NCBI GenBank assembly: GCA_016716185.1
Contig: JADJWV010000002.1
Coordinates: 2,704,501-2,768,500, forward strand
DNA from: Saprospiraceae bacterium
GTDB lineage: Bacteria > Bacteroidota > Bacteroidia > Chitinophagales > Saprospiraceae
DNA length: 64,000 bases
Reading direction: 5' to 3'
Position numbers and translations under genes: made by a program
Notes under the pieces: model-generated
What the model was told of the DNA's origin: nothing
Databases searched by the model: none
Seen by the model: the letters and a program-made list of their open reading frames with translations, nothing else
In this document: positions 43,783 to 52,230 of the stretch, in pieces
Layout: each line of letters opens with the position of its first letter
Position numbering within the stretch: position 1 is the stretch's first letter

Positions 43783-43990
43783 GGAGGATAGAGTATGGAG
43801 TATAGAGAATAGATGAATAGTGATGATGGAGAATAGATGATGGAGAAAAGCATTTAGGAACATTAATTTAACCAAAATCCAGCCCCGTAGGGGTGACATG
43901 TCAATAGAGTATGGAGTCATGACATGATGTAGCAGAAATTAAAATACGGCAACTATAAGTCTCGGGAGGAATATTGTGAAAATCTAATTA

Positions 43991-44027
43991 ACAATTATTA
44001 GTTGTTGTTCTTACAACTAATAATTGT
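43991..44027. repeat. perfect 15-bp inverted repeat
   Basis: ACAATTATTAGTTGT (43991-44005) and ACAACTAATAATTGT (44013-44027) are exact complements around a 7-nt loop. No T-run follows, so it is not a textbook terminator, but it lies between the ends of two converging genes. Confidence 0.8.
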
Positions 44028-44056
44028 AACCTGGTGTCTAATGACTTTGGACTTAT

Positions 44057-44088
44057 AACTGAAAACTGGGAACTGGGAACTGTAAACT
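44057..44088. repeat. AACTGGG word repeat after the GH97 gene
   Basis: Units AACTGAAAACTGGGAACTGGG directly precede the GH97 stop region and match the tract at 40618-40650. Confidence 0.75.
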
Positions 44089-46183
44089 ATTCTGCCATCA
44101 GGCTGATCGCACATCCTCCGCCAGGAGCTAATTTGATTTTAAGTTGATCTTTGGATGATACGTTTTGCATTTCGATTTTGTAATCTGTTGGATTGCTTTG
44201 CCAGTGGGCTTTCGCACCATCCCCATAAATTTTTGCAAGGTATTTTTTTCCAGGTTCCAGGAAATCAAAACTTAATTTAAACTCCCGCGCATTCTCATCG
44301 GTAATCAAACCTACAAACCAATGGTCCTTTCCTCTTTCTTTCCTGGCGATATAAATGAAATCGGCCGGAATGGCATCGATAACCACCGTCGTATCCCAGG
44401 TAGTTGGAACATCTTTAATAAACTGAAATGCTTCCGGATGTTTTTCGTAATTCTCTGGTAGGTCTGCAGCCATTTGCAGCGGACTGTACATCGTCACATA
44501 AAGTGCAAGTTGTTTGGCAAGTGTTGTTTTAACTTTTTTATTTTTGGATCTCAATGATCCATATTGGTCTAAATCCAATTGAAAGATTCCGGGAGTGTAA
44601 TCCATAGGTCCACCCAACAACCTGGTAAAAGGGAGAATCGTTTCGTGTTCCGGAGGATTTCCCTGACTCCAGGCATTAAATTCATTCCCTCGACCGGCTT
44701 CACAACTTAGCCAGTTGGGGAAGGTGCGATGCAATCCTGTCGGCCTTACCGGTTCATGCGCATTCAACATTAATTTTTGCCCGGCAGCTTTTTGTGCAAC
44801 ATGCACATAATGATTGACCATCCATTGTCCGTCATGCGATTCCCCTCTGGGAACCAGCCTTCCAACATAACCGGTTTTTACAATCGGATAATCGAATCTT
44901 TTCATGAGACTGTAAGCATCATCCATTTGTCGCTCGTAATCCGTTACAGCCCCATAAGTTTCATGGTGCATGATGAGTTTTATATTTTTCCCATTTGCAT
45001 ATTTATGAATGCGTTCAATATCAAAATCAGGATAAGGTTTTGTGAAACTAAATTTTCTTTCATTCCATCCCTGATCGCCAAACTCCCATCCGCGATTCCA
45101 TCCTTCGACCAAAACGTATGGAAACTTATGCTGCGAAGCAAAGTCAATGTATCGCAACACGCGCTCAGTAGATGCCCCGTGATCTGCATGTAATGTGGAA
45201 TCCAATACTTCGCGATAAGCCCAGTCTTTCGTACCCAGATGCATTTCCCACCAAATGCCTAAATATTTTCCGGGTTGGATCCACGATGCATCTTTGATGA
45301 CTGAAGGTTCATTCAAATTCAAAATGATCCGGTTGCGCAAGAGATCTGCTGCTTTTCTGCCCACGAGTATAACTCTCCAGGGCGTTCGATCTCCGGCATT
45401 CAAATAGGCCTTATGGCCAAACAGGTCGGCAACAGATTCTGCCTTTAAAATGAATTTTGATTTTTGTACGCCGAGCATCATCGCCGGATAATTGACCAAT
45501 GCCGCTTCGTGAATGGACATGTAGTAGTTGTTGTTTAGACGCATGGTGAATGGTGTTTGCACCATCGTATCGCTCAGTGGATTTTTAAATCCGATACCAT
45601 CACCCGGACCTTCGGCTAAACTATTTATTTCTTTAAGTGTGGTTAATGAATATAAATATTCGTTTGTATCCGGATCGCCGGGAATCCAAAAAGCGCTGTG
45701 GTTTGAGCTCATTGGAAAGGTGGTTAGTTCATCTTCCACAATGAAATGACTCAAACCTTGCTGCACAGGGAAGATATACCTGAAACCAACCCCATCGTTG
45801 TACAACTTGCATTCAACTATCCATTTCCGTCCGGATTTGGTGTGTTCGAGATGAACCAGCATTCTTTTACAATGGTCTCTGATGATCCGCTCCTCACCCC
45901 ATACAGTTTCCCAAATGGAATCAATAGTGGAAGTATCAATTTGTTTTAATTCAAATCCCTGATCAAAAGAAAGCTGGTCCTTAAGCTTCAGGCCCATTCT
46001 ACCTTCTTTGACCAGCGTTTGTTTGTCTGCATACAGCGAGTATCTGACAGATCCCTCCGGGGTTACCTGTATATTAAATTGCAGTGAAAGGTCAGGAGAA
46101 AACAAATTGAAAAAACGCGCTGCGTTTGTAAAATTTGAAAAGGATAAAAACAAAAATGCTAAACAAAATGGCTTCAAATTCAT
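44087..46183 (-). CDS. glycoside hydrolase family 97 protein (SusB-like)
   Basis: A 698-residue secreted glycosidase. A signal peptide (FCLAFLFLSFSNFTNA) leads to the N-terminal beta-sandwich of GH97 (residues ~25-280), then the (beta/alpha)8 barrel with VLVEGWNRGWEFGDQGW, LIMHHETYG, LMLNAHEPVRPTG and CEAGRGNEFNAW. The Glu residues in HHE, AHEP and GNE sit where inverting SusB-type alpha-glucosidases carry their catalytic and metal-binding residues. It probably trims alpha-linked oligosaccharides in the periplasm. There is no SusC/SusD pair nearby, so it is not part of a classical utilisation locus. A -7 box lies 25 nt upstream. Confidence 0.93.
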   Translation of the reverse strand: MNLKPFCLAFLFLSFSNFTNAARFFNLFSPDLSLQFNIQVTPEGSVRYSLYADKQTLVKEGRMGLKLKDQLSFDQGFELKQIDTSTIDSIWETVWGEERIIRDHCKRMLVHLEHTKSGRKWIVECKLYNDGVGFRYIFPVQQGLSHFIVEDELTTFPMSSNHSAFWIPGDPDTNEYLYSLTTLKEINSLAEGPGDGIGFKNPLSDTMVQTPFTMRLNNNYYMSIHEAALVNYPAMMLGVQKSKFILKAESVADLFGHKAYLNAGDRTPWRVILVGRKAADLLRNRIILNLNEPSVIKDASWIQPGKYLGIWWEMHLGTKDWAYREVLDSTLHADHGASTERVLRYIDFASQHKFPYVLVEGWNRGWEFGDQGWNERKFSFTKPYPDFDIERIHKYANGKNIKLIMHHETYGAVTDYERQMDDAYSLMKRFDYPIVKTGYVGRLVPRGESHDGQWMVNHYVHVAQKAAGQKLMLNAHEPVRPTGLHRTFPNWLSCEAGRGNEFNAWSQGNPPEHETILPFTRLLGGPMDYTPGIFQLDLDQYGSLRSKNKKVKTTLAKQLALYVTMYSPLQMAADLPENYEKHPEAFQFIKDVPTTWDTTVVIDAIPADFIYIARKERGKDHWFVGLITDENAREFKLSFDFLEPGKKYLAKIYGDGAKAHWQSNPTDYKIEMQNVSSKDQLKIKLAPGGGCAISLMAE

Positions 46184-46208
46184 AAGGACTTGTGGATCGT
46201 GAAAGTTG

Positions 46209-46216
46209 CAAAATTA
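46209..46216 (-). promoter_or_regulatory. -7 box before the GH97 gene
   Basis: TAATTTTG on the minus strand (TAnnTTTG), 25 nt before the ATG at 46183. Confidence 0.6.
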
Positions 46217-46413
46217 GTTGAATTCAGACGAAACAGGCTACCCGGCCCTTTAAAGTATCAACATGAGTTGCCTGGCTTTTTATCAAGAATCATTGCTAAA
46301 ACGATTAAACAAATACTTTTAGATTGCGTTCAATTAGTTGGAAAATAAGATATTCGGGATTGATCCCTAAAATTCTGGAAGATTTTCTTTCAATTCCCGG
46401 AAAACAAGAACCT

Positions 46414-46932
46414 ATGGATCTTAAATCAATTTGGATCGGTGAAACATTAAGAGTGATCTCGCGGAATGCCGTCGTTCGGTTTGAAGGAATCTCAAAAGGG
46501 GGTGAGGCTTTGGTAAAAGATCACACGGGAATCTGGAAGGCCCTTGCAGAAGATCTGGAATTGTGGGTTGAGCCTGAACCTGAACCAATTCCGGATCCTG
46601 ACGAACCGCTGATCAAACCCGGATTCTCAAAATTAAAAAGTGCAGCCAGAATATTTGACGGAGTAATTGATTTGCATTTTGAAAAACTTGCTCCGGAAAG
46701 AATTTCCAATCCTCCTCCCCACATTCTGGAATTTCAATTATTAAAATGCAAGGAGTTTATTGAGGAAGGAATACAAAAAAAAGTTTCCTACCTAAGAATC
46801 ATACACGGAAAAGGTGAAGGAAAATTGAAAGCTGCTGTCGAACATTTGTTGACGTTTTATCCGCAAACACACTCTTTCTATTCAACACCTGATCTGGGTG
46901 CTTTGGAAGTCAGATTACAACATCAATTTTAA
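46414..46932 (+). CDS. Smr-domain protein (MutS2-like C-terminal nuclease domain)
   Basis: About 172 residues from the ATG at 46414. The C-terminal Smr domain shows the LDLH-type motif VIDLHFEKLAPE and the IHGKGEGKLKAAV motif; the N-terminal ~60 residues form a small beta domain with a Pro/Glu linker (EPEPEPIPDPDEP). Smr domains nick or bind branched nucleic acid, or act on mRNA at stalled ribosomes. It has no MutS ATPase domain, so it is a stand-alone Smr protein. The PstS-like gene starts 10 bp later, so they are probably co-transcribed. The frame is open back to a TTG at 46324, a less likely start. Confidence 0.85.
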   Translation: MDLKSIWIGETLRVISRNAVVRFEGISKGGEALVKDHTGIWKALAEDLELWVEPEPEPIPDPDEPLIKPGFSKLKSAARIFDGVIDLHFEKLAPERISNPPPHILEFQLLKCKEFIEEGIQKKVSYLRIIHGKGEGKLKAAVEHLLTFYPQTHSFYSTPDLGALEVRLQHQF

Positions 46933-46942
46933 AAAAGAAGGA

Positions 46943-47878
46943 ATGCGTTATAAGATCAGGATATTAGTTCATGCTCTATGGATGAGTGCAGTTTTTCTGC
47001 AATGTAAAAAACCGGGATCAGAAGAAAGCAGCCCAACAATCGGCATTATAAAAATCGGATGCGACCATCAAATCAAAGATCTGATGATCCAACAAGAACA
47101 GATTTTTGAACAGCGTTACAAGTATGCAGATGTGCAATTAGAGTTTTTCAATGAAAGGGAGTTGGTGAATCTCTGGATAGCCGACAGTTTCAGAAACGTC
47201 GTGATGGGAAGGGCTCTGGATAGTTTTGAAATGGATTTTTTTATCAAAAATAAACAAGTACGGCCGAGGCATTTCCCTTTTGCAGTGGGTGCGATTACTT
47301 TATTGACTTATAAATCAAACTCTGACTCTACCATTTTATTTGAAGAGTTTATCGACTGGATTAAAGGAATAAAATCAGGAAGGCATGGTTACCAAACCTT
47401 GGTGGTTGAAGATGCCAATTCCGGTCTTTCACATTACCTTCTCGATCTGATCCGGGAAGAACAATTCAAGGGTTCTGTCTATGCTTTGAAGGATAAATCC
47501 AGCATCCTGGAATATCTCAAAAACAATCCCAGTGCATTGGCTATCGTAGATTGGGCTGAGTTCAGCGATTCAGACGATAGCCAGCGCCGGTCTTTGTTAA
47601 AAGATTTCAGACGAATTGCAATCAGTCGCCCCAAAGACTCTGTTCAATTTGGATTCCTGTTTCCCGATCAATACAATCTGCAGGATAAACGTTATCCATT
47701 GCAGAGGACCTGGCAATTCATAAGCAGCTCGGGCAAATCAGATCTGGCCTTGGGATTTGCTTCGTTTGTGACAGGTGAAATCGGACAAAAAATTATACTG
47801 AAAGCAGGATTGTTGCCAATTTATCAGACAGAACGGTGGATTGAGTTCCAGGCAGGCGATATAAAGGTTGTAAATTAG
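46943..47878 (+). CDS. PstS-like phosphate-binding lipoprotein
   Basis: About 311 residues from the ATG at 46943, with AAGAAGGA just upstream. The lipobox is VFLQC with Cys21. The rest is a periplasmic binding-protein fold of the PBP-like (PstS) type: IKIGCDHQIKDLM, PFAVGAITLLTYKSNSD, DANSGLSHYLLDLI and FASFVTGEIGQKIILKAGLLP. Bacteroidota commonly place such a protein after TonB/ExbD and before a TPR gene. Here the TPR gene follows (160 bp), but no ExbB, ExbD or TonB gene is present. Ligand binding is inferred; phosphate is not certain. Confidence 0.85.
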   Translation: MRYKIRILVHALWMSAVFLQCKKPGSEESSPTIGIIKIGCDHQIKDLMIQQEQIFEQRYKYADVQLEFFNERELVNLWIADSFRNVVMGRALDSFEMDFFIKNKQVRPRHFPFAVGAITLLTYKSNSDSTILFEEFIDWIKGIKSGRHGYQTLVVEDANSGLSHYLLDLIREEQFKGSVYALKDKSSILEYLKNNPSALAIVDWAEFSDSDDSQRRSLLKDFRRIAISRPKDSVQFGFLFPDQYNLQDKRYPLQRTWQFISSSGKSDLALGFASFVTGEIGQKIILKAGLLPIYQTERWIEFQAGDIKVVN

Positions 47879-48038
47879 ATCTTTATAAATTATAATAATT
47901 TATAATGTAAATTATCATAAAGAAATCCTCTTCAAAATGAAAACAGAAATTTAACTAAACCAAATTGATCTTTTGTCTCCGCAAAATGTCAAATTATAAG
48001 AATTATCGATTTGATCATACTTAATAAAAGCCAGAACC

Positions 48039-49703
48039 ATGAAAAACCTTAATTTTGGCCTCCTTTTTAAAGACAAGATGAAAACTATGAAATCATTGTT
48101 TAGTGGAATTTTTATAATCACATTTTCACTTTTTAATTTGACCGCTCAATCCATCCAGGATGGACTGCGGCATTTAGAAAATGAAAATTACAAATCTGCG
48201 ATGGATGTTTTTGACAAACTCATCGCGATGCAGCCAAAAGCCTACATCAATCATTACTACAAAGCCGAAGTTTACGTGGCCATGGGAAATTCGCAGGCAG
48301 CAAAAACTTCTTACTTGAAAGGATTGGAAATCAGTTCGAAATGCGATGAATGTCTGATAGGCCTGGGCCGGCTGGACTTAAACGAAAATAAAACAGCAGA
48401 AGCCACCAAGCATTTGGAGTCAGCACTCAAAGGAAATTCCAAGAATGCAAACATCCAGGCTCTGGTAGGCAAGGCTTATTTATATGCAGACAAACCACAA
48501 CCGGAAACTGCACTTATCTATTTGGAAAAAGCACGCGATCTGGACCCAAAACAATCCAAATATTGGATTTATCTCGGAGATGCATATCAAATGAAAGAAG
48601 ATTTGGGACAGGCAATGACCTCCTATGAAACCGCTGTTGAAAAGGATAAAAATGACCCTGAAACCTATGTTAAAATGGCAAGGATCTGGGCGGCTGGAAA
48701 GAATTTGGATCTGGCGGTTCAAAATCTTCAAAATGCGATTAAAATAGATTCAGGTTATGCCCTGGCCTATAAGGAGTTGTACGAAATGTTGATCCGATCC
48801 AGAAAATTTGATCAGGTCATTCCCATACTCGATAAATATGTCGAGTTAAGCGGGTCTGATGTTGATGCAAAGGTCCGATTGGTGAAGTTTCTTTGCTTCC
48901 AGGCAAAAGACTACAACAGGGCTATCGTCGAGGCCAACAAAATCCTGGAAAATAGTCCGGAGCAATACACGCTTTACCGTTGGTTAGCCTGGTCCTATTA
49001 CGAAAATGGAGAATACAATTACTCCCTGGCGTCCAGCTACAAATTATTTCGGGCTGTAGAGCAGGGTGATCCTTCAGAACAAAAATTATATCCTAATGAC
49101 TACGAATATGCCGGTAAAGCCGCTTTGAAATTAAAATTAGCGGATACCTCCGACCTCTTTTTCAATAGGGTAATCAATTTACAACCCGAACGAAAAGCCG
49201 AAATCGCTGGTATGCTGGGCAAAGCTTATTACGATATCAAAAGATACGACAAGGCTGAAAGCTGGTATCTGACAAAAGATTCCATTAATCCACTGACCTC
49301 AGAATTACTTTACCTGGGAATGTCTCAAAAATTTCAGAAAAAATTTGTCGAAGCAGACACCACTTTCGGAAAACTTCTGGTTAGAACCCCAGGATACGAA
49401 TACGGATGGCTTCAAAGAGCGGATATCCAACATAAATTGGATACATCTGAACCTAAATCGTACAAGGCAAAACCGTTTTACGATAAATTTATAGAACTTG
49501 CTTCAATGGCACCTGATAAGAACAAAACAGGATTAATTGAAGCCTATATCTACATGCTCGTTTACAATGCTCAGATAGGAGCTTATGATTCAGCCAAATC
49601 CTACTGTGAAATGGTTTTAAATATTGATCCGGAAGAAAGCAGGGCTGTGGAATATTCTAAAATCTTAAACGGCGAAAACGACCAAAAACCTAAGAACAAA
49701 TAA
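48039..49703 (+). CDS. secreted TPR-repeat protein
   Basis: A 554-residue exported protein with signal peptide (SLFSGIFIITFSLFNLTAQ); an alternative start is the ATG at 48078. Nearly all of the rest is TPR, with about ten units from residue ~40 on, for example AYINHYYKAEVYVAMGNSQA and PETYVKMARIWAAGKNLDLA. In Bacteroidota this protein type follows the TonB-linked PstS-like gene, which is the neighbour here. It probably works as a periplasmic scaffold. The C-terminal KNK tail is short and charged. Confidence 0.85.
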   Translation: MKNLNFGLLFKDKMKTMKSLFSGIFIITFSLFNLTAQSIQDGLRHLENENYKSAMDVFDKLIAMQPKAYINHYYKAEVYVAMGNSQAAKTSYLKGLEISSKCDECLIGLGRLDLNENKTAEATKHLESALKGNSKNANIQALVGKAYLYADKPQPETALIYLEKARDLDPKQSKYWIYLGDAYQMKEDLGQAMTSYETAVEKDKNDPETYVKMARIWAAGKNLDLAVQNLQNAIKIDSGYALAYKELYEMLIRSRKFDQVIPILDKYVELSGSDVDAKVRLVKFLCFQAKDYNRAIVEANKILENSPEQYTLYRWLAWSYYENGEYNYSLASSYKLFRAVEQGDPSEQKLYPNDYEYAGKAALKLKLADTSDLFFNRVINLQPERKAEIAGMLGKAYYDIKRYDKAESWYLTKDSINPLTSELLYLGMSQKFQKKFVEADTTFGKLLVRTPGYEYGWLQRADIQHKLDTSEPKSYKAKPFYDKFIELASMAPDKNKTGLIEAYIYMLVYNAQIGAYDSAKSYCEMVLNIDPEESRAVEYSKILNGENDQKPKNK

Positions 49704-49711
49704 AGGACTTT

Positions 49712-51346
49712 TTAACTTAAGAGCTTGGTCAATTCTTCCTGATACCGATAGAGATCCTTGGGTTTCTTCAAGATCATTTCTTTCATATGAAATACCTGCT
49801 CTGTGGAATTCCAGTTGGTTGCTTCGTAAAGCATCGATACATCTGCCAATACCCTTCGGAATTCAGATTCGGTAGGTTTTCTAAATCCTGTTTTCTGCAG
49901 AAAAGCCTGAATGCAGGATCTTTCAGCCCTGAACCGGTTGCCATCATAATGCTTGTTAATATGAGCCGTAATCTTATCCCTGATTTGCCAAAGAGCTACC
50001 GGTGTACCTTTCCCTAAATTCATGACCAAATTAGATCCGGTCAACTTTTGTAAAACAGCTTTTGTCGATTTATATGATTTTGATTTTTGCATTTTGGAAA
50101 ATTCCGATGCAGCCAATTTAGCCTGATTTGCATTTTCAGGTTTGAAGCCATTTCGGTAATAAAACCAGAATGCTCCAGAATCGATGCCTTCGCTGTTGTT
50201 TAATCCAAACTGATAGGGCTCCACCTCAAAATATTCAACGGAAAATAACTGATGGTACACTCTCAACAATTGCCAAAGAAAATAGGAAGATTCACCACCT
50301 CTCATCCATTCAAAAACATTGATCCCGAAAAGTGCTCTTCTTCCAAAAACCCAGGCCCCTCCATACGCTGCAGGATAGCCATTTTTAAATAAAGTATAAC
50401 CAACATAGGATTCCAATGGCAATTGCCGCTCTGCAACCATGGTGTATAGAGCAATAGAAACGCCCCTGTCCAAAACATAGTACCTGATTGACTCCGGATC
50501 CATATAAGTTACTGGATCCGTTTCCCTCTGCAAATAAATCAATTTCAACTTGCAGACTTTAGGGATCAGCGCTTTCATTTCAAGAGACAAAAACTCAGGT
50601 GCCGGTAAGGTTTCTGCGATCACTGATTTCCCGTTAATCTCATGGTTCAATCCATCGTGAAAGTAGATGTTATCCACCGGCAACTTATTAAGCGGTAAAG
50701 CATGTGATTCATCTGTAAGATTAATTCTGAATTTTAATTCAAGGGCATCGAATAAATAGTCTTTAATCGTAGACATATTTTCCAAGCGCTGGAATTCGTA
50801 GATGAGAAACTCCAGGATCTGCTTGGGCTTTAATCCAAGATGATCAAATAACTCTTCGTTGGTTTCTGAAATATCAGCCAGGTCTCTTTCTATATCGGGT
50901 AGGGTGAGTCGGAGGAGTTTAACCAGATCATTTCCCCTTTTTTTATAAGATTCCAATTCTATCTGGAAATCTTCGTTGAGCAACCATTTAATCAGTTTGT
51001 GAGAAAAATTTGAAATGATCCTGGTTTGAGGCAATCCTGTATTATCCAGTTTAGAAGCTGCTTTGCCCAATTTTTTACAAGCTTGAAAAATTCGCTGAAT
51101 CTCCAATTCACAAATAGACCGGTGCTTATCTGAAGCAGGATAGGCCTGCATAAAAATCAGGACATATAAATACTCCTGCAATAATGAAGGCACCAAAGGA
51201 TCTTTCTGAAGTTCCAGCAATATGGCAAGGCTGGTTGCCTTGCTCCTGGCATCGAAACGATTTCGCAAATCACCCAATGCACTCAATCTGGATTTAAAAT
51301 TGCCTTTCATATTTAAATCAGGGGCTGGTTTGATCCTGAATGCCAT
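49712..51346 (-). CDS. unrecognised 544-residue protein with GNAT-like middle
   Basis: About 544 residues from the ATG at 51346; a TTG at 51373 is also in frame. No signal peptide or membrane segment is seen, so it is cytoplasmic. The first ~215 residues are helical and charged; residues ~235-420 contain strand-helix patterns such as GYPAAYGGAWVFGRRALFGI and QFGLNNSEGIDSGAFWFYYR, loosely like an N-acetyltransferase core with a glycine-rich turn. I do not recognise the family. It ends convergently against the TPR gene (8 bp apart) and stands alone. Confidence 0.75.
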   Translation of the reverse strand: MAFRIKPAPDLNMKGNFKSRLSALGDLRNRFDARSKATSLAILLELQKDPLVPSLLQEYLYVLIFMQAYPASDKHRSICELEIQRIFQACKKLGKAASKLDNTGLPQTRIISNFSHKLIKWLLNEDFQIELESYKKRGNDLVKLLRLTLPDIERDLADISETNEELFDHLGLKPKQILEFLIYEFQRLENMSTIKDYLFDALELKFRINLTDESHALPLNKLPVDNIYFHDGLNHEINGKSVIAETLPAPEFLSLEMKALIPKVCKLKLIYLQRETDPVTYMDPESIRYYVLDRGVSIALYTMVAERQLPLESYVGYTLFKNGYPAAYGGAWVFGRRALFGINVFEWMRGGESSYFLWQLLRVYHQLFSVEYFEVEPYQFGLNNSEGIDSGAFWFYYRNGFKPENANQAKLAASEFSKMQKSKSYKSTKAVLQKLTGSNLVMNLGKGTPVALWQIRDKITAHINKHYDGNRFRAERSCIQAFLQKTGFRKPTESEFRRVLADVSMLYEATNWNSTEQVFHMKEMILKKPKDLYRYQEELTKLLS

Positions 51347-51498
51347 TTGCGTTTCAACTCGCAAATGGAACAAACAAAAATATTAAAAAAACAAAAGTGA
51401 ACAAGATAAATTCAGTATTTCCCTTAAAATTAAGATAAATATTTATTTATAAAGGAATTACACATTATAAATATTAAAATTTAATTAAGAATTAACAC

Positions 51499-51532
51499 AA
51501 AAAAACCCGGTATTGGAGTACCGGGTTTTTTA
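51499..51532. terminator. bidirectional terminator downstream of HU
   Basis: AAAAACCCGGTA-TTGGAG-TACCGGGTTTTT is a perfect 12-bp stem with flanking A and T runs, 21 bp after the HU stop. It ends HU transcripts (minus strand) and could also act on the plus strand. Confidence 0.92.
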
Positions 51533-51552
51533 ACTTTTTCTAAAAATTGCCT

Positions 51553-51828
51553 TTATTTCTTTACTGCTTCGGAAAGACCCTTTCCAGCTTTAAAGCGAAC
51601 AACACGGCGCTTTGGAATTTTTATAGCTTTTCCAGTGGCTGGGTTTCTTCCTGTTCTGGCTTTGCGCTCAGCGGTAGAGAAGGTTCCAAATCCCACTAAA
51701 ATTACACTTTCGCCTTTTTTAAGGCTTTTTTCAACAGCAGTAAGAACTGCATCCAAAGCAGTACCAGCCTGAACTTTAGTTACTTCGGCTTCTTTGGCAA
51801 TTACATTGATCAAATCAGATTTATTCAT
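51553..51828 (-). CDS. HU family DNA-binding protein
   Basis: A 91-residue nucleoid protein. The dimer core and arm are typical: MNKSDLINVIAKEAEVTKVQ, VGFGTFSTAERKARTGRNP, then ATGKAIKIPKRRVVRFKAGK with the intercalating Pro in the NPATGK arm tip. It bends and compacts DNA as a dimer. It has a well-formed promoter and terminator and is monocistronic. Confidence 0.97.
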   Translation of the reverse strand: MNKSDLINVIAKEAEVTKVQAGTALDAVLTAVEKSLKKGESVILVGFGTFSTAERKARTGRNPATGKAIKIPKRRVVRFKAGKGLSEAVKK

Positions 51829-51859
51829 GTTCTTAATTTTAATGATTAAATTTACGACA

Positions 51860-51890
51860 CAAATATATATTACAATTTTTACTTATGCAA
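51860..51890 (-). promoter_or_regulatory. promoter of the HU gene
   Basis: On the minus strand TTG (51888-51890) and TATATTTG (51860-51867) are 20 bp apart, the same layout as the tRNA-Met promoter. The ATG is 31 nt further. Confidence 0.75.
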
Positions 51891-52013
51891 GACATATATA
51901 AATATTTTTTATATTTGAATTGCCCTAAAAATAAGGGGTTGAATGTTGGCACTGATGCAATTGCCTGTAAAATAAGCACATCCGGCAGGTTTCTCCTTTA
52001 AAAGCCTTATAGA

Positions 52014-52217
52014 ATGGACATCCTCAAGCTTCATAAAAAGTTAATTTTATTTTTAACGGCCTTGTGTCTCCTCTCCTTTTCATGCAACCGGGGAACGGGG
52101 TGTCCGGCAGAAGACGCCAACACCAAAACCAATAAAAAAGGAATGCCTACCAGCAAAGCGAAATCGGGATTGTTCGACAAGAAAACAACCAAAAAAATCA
52201 ACAAGTCCTCTTCGTAG
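52014..52217 (+). CDS. small lipoprotein of unknown function
   Basis: A 67-residue precursor with a signal ending in a lipobox (CLLSFSC, Cys24). The mature part is ~44 residues, rich in Lys, Thr and Ser (DANTKTNKKGMPTSKAKSG), with one additional Cys. Small basic lipoproteins of this kind are common in Bacteroidota and unassigned. It converges on the permease gene, ending 13 bp from it. Confidence 0.75.
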   Translation: MDILKLHKKLILFLTALCLLSFSCNRGTGCPAEDANTKTNKKGMPTSKAKSGLFDKKTTKKINKSSS

Positions 52218-52230
52218 TTATTCCTTCCTA

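Larger units (their letters stand above)
43712..44086. other. 375-bp repeat-filled gap between converging genes
   Basis: This gap holds, in order: inverted-repeat element C (43734-43782), a purine-rich GGAGAATAGATG-type tract (43783-43857), the palindromic CCCCGTAGGGG unit (43883-43893, in AGCCCCGTAGGGGTGACATG), a degenerate second copy of element C (43917-43967), a perfect 15-bp hairpin (43991-44027) and an AACTGGG word repeat (44057-44088). I see no gene. C and its copy share GACATGATGTAGC, so local duplication has occurred. Confidence 0.8.

Noticed and set aside
43883..43893. CCCCGTAGGGG palindrome as a new element
   Set aside because: As I recall, similar CCCCGTAGGGG-containing repeats are seen in other Bacteroidota genomes, and one short copy cannot support a new claim.
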